Below are positions 1 to 9,400 of a stretch of 64,000 nt of DNA, piece after piece. The translations under genes and the position numbers were made by a program. How positions within the stretch are numbered: the first letter of the stretch is position 1; each line of letters opens with the position of its first letter. The DNA comes from Sabellastarte sp. h YS-2021 (taxonomy: Eukaryota; Annelida; Polychaeta; Sabellida; Sabellidae): the NCBI GenBank assembly GCA_964017235.1, contig OZ024929.1, forward strand, positions 62,839,603 through 62,903,602, written 5' to 3'. The notes beneath the pieces are model-generated. The model was not told where the DNA came from. It ran no database searches and worked only from the letters and a program-made list of their open reading frames with translations.

Positions 1-292
1 AGAAACCGTAAGGTGTAGGAAGTTGATACTTGGTAGGGATATTGGTTAGGGGGTGTAGGTGTGCAATGTCATGGTCTGACAAGGATTTGACCTTTGACCT
101 TGCCGTAGTGACCTTGAGTTCGAAAATCTTGTCCGGGCTATATCTCGGAAACCGCAAGGTGTAGGAAGTTGATACTTGGTAGGGACATTGGTTAGGGGGT
201 GTAGTTGTGCAACGTCATGATCTGACCTTGATTTGACCTTTGACCTTGCTGTAGTGACCTTGACCTATAAAATCTTGTTGCACCTTTGAGTC
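1..292. repeat. Tandem repeat, 146-bp period, two copies
   Basis: Two adjacent copies begin at 1 and 147 with the same GAAACCG-aAGGTGTAGGAAG block. Each contains a TTGACCTTTGACCTTG stretch, which holds a DR1-type direct repeat of AGGTCA on the minus strand. No coding potential is evident. The window opens inside this repeat, so the array may continue to the left. Confidence 0.75.
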
Positions 293-1080
293 TGTTTTTT
301 GATGCAGATTTAGCACTGTTAAAGTCATATTAGAATTTATTAAGAATTTTACTTTCATAACTTCCCATTGTAAGAGATAGAATTTCATCAAGTGAGCCAC
401 AGATTTTGCTCCAACACCACACATAAGCATTCATTAAATGTATTACCACTTCTGTATGCATGATAATATTCAAACCATCTAAACCATAATTGGGCCATGC
501 AGGTGTAGATAAAGAGTGTTGAATTTTAGTTTGCTGATTAATGCTGTTATCTTGTTATTGAATTATCTTGTTTTAGTACTTCATCTTTATATGCATTATC
601 TTTCTTTTAAACATTATTTCTCCATTTAAACATTGTTTGGACCTTTATATAACTGACAGTGCTCTGAAAGTATCCTGAAGTTTGTACTGGTACAGTACTT
701 CTGTATCTCATGGTGTTGAAAATATTTCCCTAGGCTGTGGGGTACGGGCATCTCTGATGCTATTTTTCAATTCTGTTGTCAAAATGTACCCATGTAGATT
801 TTATATTGCCGGATGCAGAAATACAAGTTCAGTTATCTTCCTCAGACATTGGCTTTCTGAACTTGTAAAATTAACATGTATGTGTGACTTTATAGTAGGA
901 TATTTGTCAAATAAACTAATTGGAAAATATTTTGATTGCCTTTCAGCAGTTTTCAGTCTCTCAGATGATTGTCGGTTGATTGTTGGGTGATTACGCGGTA
1001 CATATTCTACCGACATCGGTCACGCAAAGCTTAAGTTTCTGTAACCGTTGGCGGTTACACAGTCACGGCCTTTCTAAATA
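293..1080. other. AT-rich stretch without a supported gene
   Basis: Short open frames occur on both strands (for example 682-990 and 801-1016), but they overlap each other, have no recognisable domain and sit in AT-rich DNA. I see no feature that I can support here. Confidence 0.5.
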
Positions 1081-1471
1081 AGTTGTTCACCTACTATTGG
1101 GTGATCTACCACATAGTTAAGTTGCACAACTGTAGCTCTTTGCATAGCTGAGTAACAGGTACTAAAATGAGTAAATGTTGTTTATCTTTAAAAGTATTGG
1201 ACATAGACAATTTCTTCTAAATATGTCCTTCACCTACTTTGGATTGATCTACTACATAATAAAGTTGCAGAACTGTAGCTCTTTGGATGGCAGAGTAATG
1301 GTTACTAAAATGAGTAAATGCCTTTTGTCTTTAAAAGTATTGCAATCAAACATTAAAGTGCCTCTTGCTTGTTGTCACTTCTACATGTGCCTCCATCTCA
1401 CAAGAAAATTTATATTCCACTATCTTTAGTACATCTAATTACGGCGGGAGATAAATGCATGCGTCAGAATG
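1081..1471. repeat. Fragment of the 143-bp satellite and its right border
   Basis: Two to three diverged monomers with the phrases 'gatctaccacatag', 'aactgtagctctttg' and 'gagtaaatg'. They match the right end of the array at 41.64-43.14 kb. The shared segment runs through the CTTCTACATGT and GGCGGGAGATAAATGCATGC blocks and stops near 1471 here and near 43137 there. This is a second copy of the right part of the same repeat unit. Confidence 0.8.
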
Positions 1472-1665
1472 CCTGTTTAATGGTCAATTTAAACAGTGTT
1501 GTTCAAACTGCTATAGATAAAGTAAGGATCATCTGTCATAATTAAAATATGGAGCAGTAATATTTCACTTAACTGATAGGTTTCTCATTTAAAATTTAAC
1601 CATGAATCCCTAATAATCAAAATTCTATATTTAATGACATAAACATTTTAGATATACATACTGTT
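1472..1665. other. Unannotated AT-rich spacer
   Basis: No gene, repeat or RNA recognised. It would be the 5' part of an intron if the minus-strand exon ending at 1674 is real. Confidence 0.4.
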
Positions 1666-1673
1666 TTACTCAC

Positions 1674-2379
1674 CTGATATTCCCAGTATCACACATGGAT
1701 ATGCCTTCCCTTGGTATCTGGCTTTAACTTTCATGCCTGTTTCATAACTATCAAAGGGGAGTCTATAGGGGAACCAGACCAATTTCCGGACCGCCCTTAC
1801 CACCGCCCTACTTACCGCCCAGCCAATCGCAGAACAGATACTGGTCCGGGTACAACTGAGAACGCCCTGGGGCGGTGACCTCTTCTCCTTGATGGGGTGG
1901 GGCGGTGACCTCTTCTCCTTGATTGGCTGGGGCGGTGACCTTGTCTCCTTGATAGGCTGGGGATGTGACTTCTTCTTCTTGATGGGCTGGGGCGGTGACC
2001 TCTTCTCCTTGATTGGCTGCGGCGGTGACCTCTTCTCCTTGAGTGGCTGGGGTAGTGACCTCTTCTCCTTGATGGGCTGGGGCGGTGACCTCTTCTCCTT
2101 GATTGGCTGGGGCGGTGACCTTGTCTCCTTGATAGGCTGGGGATGTGACCTCTTCTTCTTGATGGGCTGGAGCGGTGACCTCGTCTCCTTGATGGGCTGG
2201 GGCGGTGACCTTGTCTCCTTGATGGGCTGGGGCAGTGACCTCGTCTCCTTGATGGGCTGGGGCGGTGACCTCTTCTTGATGGACTGGGGCGGTGACCATT
2301 TCTCCTTGATTGGCTGGGGCGGTGACCTTGTCTCCTTCATGGGCTGGGGCGGTGACCTGGCCACATTTTTATAGTTCAC
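1674..2379 (-). CDS. Putative exon of a repeat-rich protein ending at a splice donor
   Basis: A minus-strand open frame of about 235 codons. The N-terminal two thirds is a tandem 10-residue repeat of the type SPPQPIKEKR, about 17 units. The rest is a non-repetitive tail that includes KVKARYQGKAYPCVILGISG, which resembles a small Tudor/PWWP-like beta-barrel start; that comparison is inference. The frame runs into a perfect donor: reading on the minus strand, ATATCAG is followed by GTGAGTAA with the boundary at 1674/1673, so the protein probably continues in an exon to the left. The frame begins after a TAG near 2440. The first in-frame ATG is at 2340, and the codon at 2379 is GTG. An upstream exon is therefore likely. 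GC-box-like GGGCGGT motifs recur upstream. I do not recognise the family. A run-through repeat with chance openness remains possible. Confidence 0.45.
1868..2370. repeat. 30-bp minisatellite, about 17 copies
   Basis: The unit reads approximately gattggctggggcggtgacc plus tcttctcctt and repeats with period 30 and few indels. Because 30 is divisible by three, several frames on both strands are open across the array. One copy near 2270 is three bases short (27 bp), so the frame is kept. The GGGCGGT core also occurs outside the array, at 1790-1825 and 2540-2590. Confidence 0.95.
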
Positions 2380-2920
2380 CGCCCTGTCTATGGGTGGCTC
2401 CCTGTGTTTTGCAAAATGTCTTCTATTTATAGTTTGCTACCATATACCAAACAAAGTGAAGGTTATATAAATACTAAATAGACACCATCAACCTTGTCAA
2501 AAATAATAAGAACTTGGATCATACATAATAAAGCTTAGGAGATATAGCCACCGCCCAATTCTACCGCCCTGGTCCGACCGCCCTTCCGGAAGTCCGGGTT
2601 TTATAATGAACCGTCTATAGGCTCCTCTATTGTTTTACTGCCAGTACAGACCACTTCCATTGTTCATGCCAATATAATAATGCATAAGCCATCACTTTAT
2701 CCAAGTTACAACTGTTAAGTGGAAATTTTACTGAAAACTTAAAAAACTTTTATGCCTTTGGATCTCTTTGTTTCTATATCTATTTCCCTCCAAATTTGCT
2801 CCAGTTTACTTCCTGTGGCTAGACCAATCAAAGTATGAGACACAAAGATGACTCAGATAGTAAGATCCAATGACTCTCCTTGTATCACATAGCTTGGCTT
2901 TCCTTTGTTTTATGTGATTA
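2380..2920. other. Non-coding stretch with GGGCGGT motifs
   Basis: No supported gene. On the minus strand, three GGGCGGT motifs at about 2550-2585 could be GC boxes of a promoter for the minus-strand exon, which would be an inference. The rest is AT-rich. A polypyrimidine-AG stretch at about 2890-2921 resembles a plus-strand splice acceptor. Confidence 0.35.
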
Positions 2921-2921
2921 G

Positions 2922-2988
2922 AAGTTGATGGGTTATTGTGTAAAACAGTCATGTGCTTTACAACTTTTTGAAGTGAGAATGGATAATC
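2922..2988 (+). pseudogene. 5' piece of a zinc-finger exon split by a MULE
   Basis: After a possible acceptor (polypyrimidine, then GATTAG at 2916-2921) the frame is open, includes an ATG at 2979-2981 and ends in GATAATC, the left copy of the MULE target duplication. The same frame resumes at 4636 with GAT AAT CAC AGT. Whether translation starts at this ATG or in an earlier exon cannot be decided from the sequence. Confidence 0.5.
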
Positions 2989-2995
2989 GAATCCG

Positions 2996-3132
2996 GGAAT
3001 AGTGCCCTCCTAGAATAGTGCCCTCCTAGAACAGTGCCCTCCTAGATGACTGCCCGCCTAGAAGACTGCCCTCCTTTTGAGAGGGTGGACAACTGCAGTC
3101 CTTTTTAAAAACAATATGAATTAATCATAATT
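2996..3132 (+). repeat. Left terminal inverted repeat of the MULE
   Basis: Starts GGAATAGTGCCC and contains five GTGCCCTCCTAG/GACTGCCCTCCT subrepeats followed by TTTTGAGAGGGTGGACAACTG. The reverse complement lies at 4508-4627 with high identity. Confidence 0.9.
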
Positions 3133-3144
3133 ATCAAAACATTT

Positions 3145-3480
3145 TAGCTGCTCAGGCTTTCTTGGTTAAAGGTATAGTTTAATCCCCTAGTGTTTGAAGT
3201 GTGGTCTTTGAAAATTTGAATAGCTGCTCAGGCTTTCTTGATTAAAGGTGCAGTTCAATCTGCTAGAGTGTTTAAAGTGCCAAATAGCTGCTCAGGCCTT
3301 TTTGATTAAAGGTGCAGTTAAATCTCCTAGTGTTAGAAGTGTTTTCTTTGAGAATACCAAGACCTGCTCAGGCTTTAATGATTAAAGGTGCAGTTAAATC
3401 TGCTAGTGTTTGAAGTGTGGTCTTTGTGAATTGAAATAGCTACTCAGGCTTTCATGATTACAGGTGCAATTGCAATTGGT
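3145..3480 (+). repeat. Subterminal tandem repeat, about 75 bp, five copies
   Basis: Five units start with tAGCTGCTCAGGCTTT and contain GATTAAAGGTGCAGTTAAATC and CTAGTGTTTGAAGTG. They are 64-77 bp long, lie between the left inverted repeat and the transposase promoter, and probably represent subterminal transposase-binding or regulatory repeats (inference). Confidence 0.8.
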
Positions 3481-3506
3481 ACTTAACTTTGCTGGGCCTA
3501 TTAGTG

Positions 3507-3514
3507 TATATAAA
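3507..3514 (+). promoter_or_regulatory. TATA box of the MULE transposase-derived gene
   Basis: TATATAAA in the context gtgTATATAAAggtgg lies 83 bp upstream of the ATG at 3597. Spacing and sequence fit a core promoter. Confidence 0.55.
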
Positions 3515-3596
3515 GGTGGACAGCTGTGGTAACTGGTAAGTAATCATTGATTTATATAAGTAGCATTAAAGATTATATTTACATGAAATATTCATC

Positions 3597-4343
3597 ATGG
3601 AGGAAATAAGCAATATCAGAGGAGGATTGAAAGTTGCTTTTGAGGGCTATCTCTACACCAAGAAGTCTGTGAAGAAAAACTTTATTCAGTGGGAGTGTGC
3701 TCAGAGACGAAAGTTTATGTGTAAAGCAGGCCATGTTAGTTCCCGAGGATGCTTCTATCATCTCACTCAAAGTACTTGGAGGAAAATACAACAACTTGGG
3801 CTGACAGAACAGTATAAATCTCATGAAGATTTTAAGCTGTTCTGTGGGATGTTGGATGGTTTGGCCTTCTTGCCAATCAATGATGTAGCTGAGGATATGA
3901 CATTCTTGAAAGGACAAATACCAGAGGGTGCAGAACCTCTTGTTGAATACTTTGACCACACTTATGTCACAGGTTCTTTCCAACGTGTACAGCGTCCCGG
4001 ACAAGGTGAGATGATCCGTATCCGTAGAAGGCCACCAACTTTTCCACCTGAGCTATGGAATGTACATGACCTTACAATGAGGGACCAAGACAGAACGAAT
4101 AACTTCTGTGAGGCTTGGAATCACGGGTTTCAAAGCGTAGTTGGTCATAACCATCCAACTGTGTGGCGACTTATTGATTGCATCAAGGAAGATGAAGCTC
4201 AGACCAGGATGATGCTCATACAGGAGGCCCATGGACAACCACCAAGGAAAAGAGTCCGCAGAACTACCAAGGATCTCCAGGATTGTCTAAAAAACTTGTG
4301 TGTGGCAAGATCAAGTGGAGAGAAAACTATTGAAGAGTCCTAA
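3597..4343 (+). CDS. FLYWCH finger fused to C-terminal part of MULE transposase
   Basis: A 248-aa intact ORF. Residues about 8-45 resemble a FLYWCH zinc finger (GGLKVAFEGYLYTKK, then FIQWECAQRRKFMCKA with the W and a C kept). After residue 50 the sequence matches the region that follows the DDE core in MULE transposases: RGCFYHLTQSTWRKIQQLGL, then LAFLPINDVAEDM, then a YFDHTYVTG segment and the RTNNFCEAWNHGF motif. The catalytic DDE domain, normally about 150-200 residues between these parts, is absent, yet the frame is preserved. The protein cannot be a working transposase. It could still bind the element ends through FLYWCH, acting as a repressor, or simply be recent debris. A TATA box lies upstream, and AATAAA at 4482-4487 follows the stop. 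Confidence 0.8.
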   Translation: MEEISNIRGGLKVAFEGYLYTKKSVKKNFIQWECAQRRKFMCKAGHVSSRGCFYHLTQSTWRKIQQLGLTEQYKSHEDFKLFCGMLDGLAFLPINDVAEDMTFLKGQIPEGAEPLVEYFDHTYVTGSFQRVQRPGQGEMIRIRRRPPTFPPELWNVHDLTMRDQDRTNNFCEAWNHGFQSVVGHNHPTVWRLIDCIKEDEAQTRMMLIQEAHGQPPRKRVRRTTKDLQDCLKNLCVARSSGEKTIEES

Positions 4344-4481
4344 GAGGTGTTGGACACTGTATTAGACTTTTCTAAGGACACTTTTACTGCTATGCCAATG
4401 TTACATTTTTAAAATGCTTACTAAATGTTTGTAAACACTGCTTTGTCTATATGTCTTCAGTGCTACATCTTTAGAGTGCTT

Positions 4482-4487
4482 AATAAA
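4482..4487 (+). terminator. Polyadenylation signal of the MULE gene
   Basis: AATAAA about 140 bp after the stop codon at 4343, just before the right inverted repeat. Confidence 0.5.
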
Positions 4488-4507
4488 TGTTTATAATATT
4501 TTTAAAA

Positions 4508-4627
4508 ATTATGATTAATTCATATTGTTTTTAAAAAGGAGGGCAGTTGTCCACCCTCTCAAAAGGAGGGCAGTCTTTTAGGAGGGCAGTCATCTAGGAG
4601 GGCACTATTCTAGGAGGGCACTATTCC
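4508..4627 (-). repeat. Right terminal inverted repeat of the MULE
   Basis: Reverse complement of 2996-3132, one subrepeat shorter. It ends GGGCACTATTCC followed by GTTCCCC and the GGATAATC duplication. Confidence 0.9.
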
Positions 4628-4635
4628 GTTCCCCG

Positions 4636-4789
4636 GATAATCACAGTGGTAACAGTGCAAATATAGATCAAATCTCAAGTTCAAGTAGAGAAGCTAAAAG
4701 GAAGAAGAATAGTTTTATATGTCCAGAATGCAATAAATGTTTTTCCAGCAAACAGAGTGTACAAAGGCATTTGAAGAACATTCACCATG
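4636..4789 (+). pseudogene. C2H2 zinc-finger exon (3' part of split exon)
   Basis: The open frame begins at the right copy of the MULE target duplication: GAT AAT CAC AGT, a serine-rich stretch, a KRKK patch, then a classical C2H2 finger FICPECNKCFSSKQSVQRHL followed by KNIHH. The exon ends at a perfect donor CCATG|GTAAGT (4789/4790) in phase 1. The next exon at 5816 starts in the matching phase. The MULE insertion separates this part from the 2922-2988 piece. Removing the element and one target copy would rejoin the frame exactly. C2H2 fingers bind nucleic acid; the target is unknown. Confidence 0.7.
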
Positions 4790-5815
4790 GTAAGTAAATT
4801 TTTCATCAAACTAATAATTTTTATACTTTTATGTGCAATATAGGTGTGTTATAATTGAGCGGTAAAGAAAATTTTCCTAAATAATGTTTATAAGCAGACT
4901 TGTTTTACTGAAACAAGTCTCCTCTTCATTGTCTAGGCTGAATGTGTGTGCACTGGTCAAACAATGGTTATATTGCACAGGCAAAAAAAACAGCACATGT
5001 GCACATGGGAGTAGTCACACAATAGGTAGTATGATACAGCGGCACCCCAGGCAATCTATATGACCAATTCCCTTTCTTACAATAATTGTTTTCTTGCAAC
5101 TGATAATGATCAGTGGTTGTCTAAGGCAAGTAACAACAAAGAATTATTGGGAATATTATTATTTGTCTAATATCACTTCATAGACCTTCATTGAACTGAA
5201 AGTTCTCCTTTAAATAGGGATGGATTACTGTCCACAGCAGATAATTGATCCTAAGTACTTTCCAAATGCAAGTGACAATATTTGTGGTTTCCTTTTGATT
5301 AATTTCATTATTAAATGTACATTGATATAATGACACATGGGCCTGCAATTAGTTTTAAAAGAAGTAGTTTTGTGATACAACAAAAGACATTTGGCATTAA
5401 TGTTTGGGAGGGGGAAGACTTTATAAGTCCTTCGTAATCCAAATAAGGAAATGAGTTGGGGGAGGGGGGTTAATGTCCTGTGCTGGCAGAAAGGAGAATT
5501 GGTCATGATACTTACAACCATTGAACCTCAGTGTAGAGTCCTGTGTAACTGTGCTCCGTTTGATTTTTCATAATGTTTAGGTTATATTTCATTTTGCTTA
5601 CTGCACTTTCAAGAACAAAATTCCAGTAGTCTTATTTGTTGGTTTTCATTATGATACACCTGCTAAAATAAATAAAAAACTAGAAGTAAGCTTGTCTAAT
5701 CTGAAACAAATTCTTGTAATAACACAACTGCATTAAAAAGTTTCAACAATTGCATGTATAATTAAGCATTAGTCCTTGATATTACGTTTACTGTTTATTT
5801 CTTACATATTTGTAG
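4790..5815 (+). other. Intron of the zinc-finger gene
   Basis: Flanked by GTAAGT at 4790 and a polypyrimidine tract with TTTGTAG at 5809-5815. No other gene seen inside. Short open frames such as 5225-5521 (minus) have no support. Confidence 0.55.
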
Positions 5816-5965
5816 GACCACAAGTTGCCATTGAGGGCCCAAAAGAGACTTGTTACTCAATTGTTCAAGTGCAAAGTAAACAGGTTTACCAATGTAAAAT
5901 CTGTTAGGTTACTTTGTCGTCAAAACGAAGAATACTTCATCACCTTGCTAACAGGCACAATAAAA
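5816..5965 (+). pseudogene. Second zinc-finger exon with in-frame TAG
   Basis: A 150-bp exon, phase 1 on both sides, between TTTGTAG and GTAAGTTAG. It encodes a leader and a second C2H2-like finger, YQCKIC-x-VTLSSKRRILHHLANRHN. A TAG codon at 5905-5907 stands directly after the second cysteine, where E, K or Q would be normal, so as written the protein stops inside the finger. Together with the MULE insertion this suggests a decaying gene copy. A sequencing or assembly error at one base is the alternative. Confidence 0.65.
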
Positions 5966-6334
5966 GTAAGTTAGTAACTTTACATGCTTAAGGAGCTAAA
6001 CTTGAAATGAATATCAAGAATTTGCAATAACTTTCAGTATGAGATACTTATTCCCACCCACTTATTACATACTATGTGTCATACTGATATCTTTCACTTA
6101 AAAGTTTATTCATCTACTTTTAAAACGCCACTCCTTTAAATTCTACTTTTTATGTCGTCACTCTGCGGCGTGGGCGTACGCGTCCATGTACGCGTGAACA
6201 ACTTCTTCTCCAAAACTACAAGGCCTAGAGACATGCTGTTTTTTTTTAAAAGATACCTTATCTATCGAGGATGAAAAATTGTTCAAGGCATGCAAATCTG
6301 TCTGTTCGTCTGTTTGCTAGAGACGTTTACAAGG
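5966..6334. other. Non-coding spacer with CpG-rich patch
   Basis: No gene recognised. At 6155-6200 there is a short CpG-rich patch (gcggcgtgggcgtacgcgtcc atgtacgcg) in otherwise AT-rich DNA. The segment from about 6205 on (ACAACTTCTTCTCCAAAACTAC) resembles the start of the repeat unit at 39.9 kb. Confidence 0.35.
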
Positions 6335-6475
6335 GAGGTACCCCCACCAAAAGTGTGAAAATTTCAACACTTTATCACAATTTTCTCAGTGACTATTGCA
6401 GGGATTTCTCTCATATCTTGCATATATGTACTAGGCCAGAGGTAGATTCTCTTGTGTGAGTATGAGACCTGGATC
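6335..6475 (+). repeat. Dispersed repeat shared with 52.77-52.88 kb
   Basis: The block AGTGTGAAAATTTCAACACTTT, CACAATTTTCTC, ATCTTGCATATATGTACTAGGCCA, GTAGATTC, TGTGTGAGTAT occurs here and again at 52776-52872. It lies at the left border of the large satellite here and directly next to DIRS copy D there. Confidence 0.75.
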
Positions 6476-6499
6476 TGTCTTACTTTTTTTTTAATAAAT

Positions 6500-9400
6500 T
6501 TTTTTAATAATTTTTAATGCATTAAAATTCATGAAATCCTGCACTAAATCACTTATAACTTGAAAAGTGTTGCATTTAGAGCATTTTGTTAAAATATGTT
6601 ATTCAGCTACTTTTTTCATAGCTACAACATGGTGAGTAACTTGGGTGTCTGATTCAATAGCTAAGTGAGTAATAGCTACTTTGGGGCTTTTCAGTAACTA
6701 CCATCTTGAGTAAAATCACTTGTAACTTGAAAACTATTGCATTTAGAGAATTTCGTATTAATATGTTATTCAGCTACTTTTGGGTCAGCTATAACATAGT
6801 AAAATTTCAGACATGTAGCTCATGGCATAGCTGAGTAATAGCTACTTTTAGGTTATCACTGTTGAGTAAATCACTTATAACTTGAAAACTATTGCATTTA
6901 GAGTATTTTGTTTCATATGTTATTCACCTATTTTGGGGTCGGCTATAACATAGTAAAATTTCAGACCTGTAGGTCATGGCATAGCTGAGTAATAGCTACT
7001 TTTAGGTTATAACTGTTGAGTAAATCACTTATAACTTGAAAACTATTGCATTTACAGAAATTTGTGTAAATACGTTATTCAGCTACTTTTGGGTCAGCTA
7101 TAACATAGTGAAATTACAGACCTGTAGCTCATGGCACAACTGAGCAATAGCTATTTTCAGGTACTGTATGTTGAGTAAATCAGTTGTAACTTGAAAAATA
7201 TTGCATTTGGAGTCTTTTGTTAAAATATGTTGTTCACCTACTTTTGGGTCAGCTATAACATAGTGAAATTACAGACCTATAGCTCATGGCATAGCTGAGC
7301 AATAGCTATTTTCAGGTTCTCACTATTGAGTAAATCAGTTGTAACTTGAAAACTATTGCATTTACAATATTTTGCTTAAATATGTTGTTCACCTACTTTT
7401 GGGTCAGCTATAACATAGTAAAATTTCAGACCTGTAGGTCATGGCATAGCTGAGTAATAGCTACTTTTAGGTTATCACTGTTGAGTAAATCACTTATAAC
7501 TTGAAAACTATTGCATTTAGAGTATTTTGTTTCAATATGTTACTCACCTATTTTGGGGTCAGCTATAACATAGTAAAATTTCAGATCTGTAGCTAATGGC
7601 ATAGCTGAGTAATAGTTACTTTGAGGTTATCACTGTTGAGTAAATCACTTATAACTTGAAAACTATTGCATTTAGAGTATTTTGTTTCATATGTTATTCA
7701 CCTATTTTGGGGTCAGCTATAACATAGTAAAATTTCAGATCTGTAGCTCATGGCATAGCTGAGTAATAGCTACTTTGAGGTTATCACTGTTGAGTAAATC
7801 ACTTATAACTTGAAAACTATTGCGTTTACAGAAATTTGTGTAAATATGTTATTCAGCTACTTTTGGGTCAGCTATAACATAGTGAAATTACAGACCTGTA
7901 GCTCATGGCACAACTGAGCAATAGCTATTTTCAGGTACTGTATGTTGAGTAAATCAGTTGTAACTTGAAAAATATTGCATTTGGAGTATTTTGTTAAAAT
8001 ATGTTGTTCACCTACTTTTGGGTCAGCTATAACATAGTGAAATTACAGACCTATAGCTCATGGCATAGCTGAGCAATAGCTATTTTCAGGTTCTCACTAT
8101 TGAGTAAATCAGTTGTAACTTGAAAACTATTGCATTTATAGTACTTTGCTTAAATATGTGGTTCACCTACTTTTGGGTCAGCTATAACATAGTAAAATTT
8201 CAGACATGTAGCTCATGGCATAGCTGAGTAATAGCTACTTTTAGGTTATCACTGTTGAGTAAATCACTTATAACTTGAAAACTATTGCATTTAGAGTATT
8301 TTGTTTCAATATGTTATTCACCTATTTTGGGGTCAGCTATAACATAGTAAAATTTCAGACCTGTAGCTCATGGCACAACTGAGCAATAGCTATTTTCAGG
8401 TACTGTATGTTGAGTAAATCAGTTGTAACTTGAAAATATTGCATTTGGAGTATTTTGTTAAAATATGTTGTTCAACTACTTTTGGGTCAGCTATAACATA
8501 GTGAAATTACAGACCTATAGCTCATGGCATAGCTGAGCAATAGCTATTTTCAGGTTCTCACTATTGAGTAAATCAGTTGTAACTTGAAAACTATTGCATT
8601 TATAGTACTTTGCTTAAATATGTTGTTCACCTACTTTTGGGTCAGCTATAACATAGTAAAATTTCAGACATGTAGCTCATGGCATAGCTGAGTAATAGCT
8701 ACTTTTAGGTTATCACTGTTGAGTAAATCACTTATAACTTGAAAACTATTGCATTTAGAGTATTTTGTTTCAATATGTTATTCACCTATTTTGGGGTCAG
8801 CTATAACATAGTAAAATTTCAGACCTGTAGCTCATGGCACAACTGAGCAATAGCTATTTTCAGGTACTGTATGTTGAGTAAATCAGTTGTAACTTGAAAA
8901 TATTGCATTTGGAGTATTTTGTTAAAATATGTTGTTCAACTACTTTTGGGTCAGTTATAACATAGTGAAATTTCAGACCTATAGCTCATGGCATAGCTGA
9001 GCAATAGCTATTTTCAGGTTCTCACTATTGAGTAAATCAGTTGTAACTTGAAAACTATTGCATTTACAGTATTTTGCTTAAATATGTTGTTCACCTACTT
9101 TTGGGTCAGCTATAACATAGTAAAATTTCAGACCTGTAGGTCATGGCATAGCTGAGTAATAGCCACTTTGAGGTTATCACTGTTGAGTAAATCATTTATA
9201 ACTTGAAAACTATTGTATTTACAGAAATTTGTGTAAATACGTTATTCAGCTACTTTTGGGTCAGCTATAACATAGTGCTAGAAATTACAGACCTGTAGCT
9301 CATGGCACAACTGAGCAATAGCTATTTTCAGGTACTGACTGTTGAGTAATCAGTTGTAACTTGAAAAATATTGCATTTGGAGTATTTTGTTAAAATATGT

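Larger units (their letters stand above)
2989..4634 (+). mobile_element. Non-autonomous Mutator-like element (MULE)
   Basis: A 1646-bp element. It has long inverted repeats (2996-3132 and 4508-4627) and a FLYWCH/MULE-type ORF inside. It is flanked by an 8-bp direct duplication, GGATAATC, at 2981-2988 and 4635-4642. The inverted repeats are themselves built of short GTGCCCTCCTAGAA-type subrepeats; the left one carries one more subrepeat than the right. A target duplication of 8-9 bp is typical of Mutator superfamily elements. The outermost 7 bp differ between the two ends. Confidence 0.85.

Noticed and set aside
682-990. 102-codon ORF as a gene
   Set aside because: No homology recognised, overlaps an equally long minus ORF (801-1016), and no splice or promoter context.
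1889-2374. 161-codon plus-strand ORF rich in Gly, Trp and Asp
   Set aside because: It is the opposite-strand reading of the 30-bp minisatellite. Only the minus frame has a non-repeat extension and a splice donor.
3579-4004. Minus-strand ORF of 141 codons opposite the MULE gene
   Set aside because: Shadow of the plus-strand coding region, with no domain similarity.
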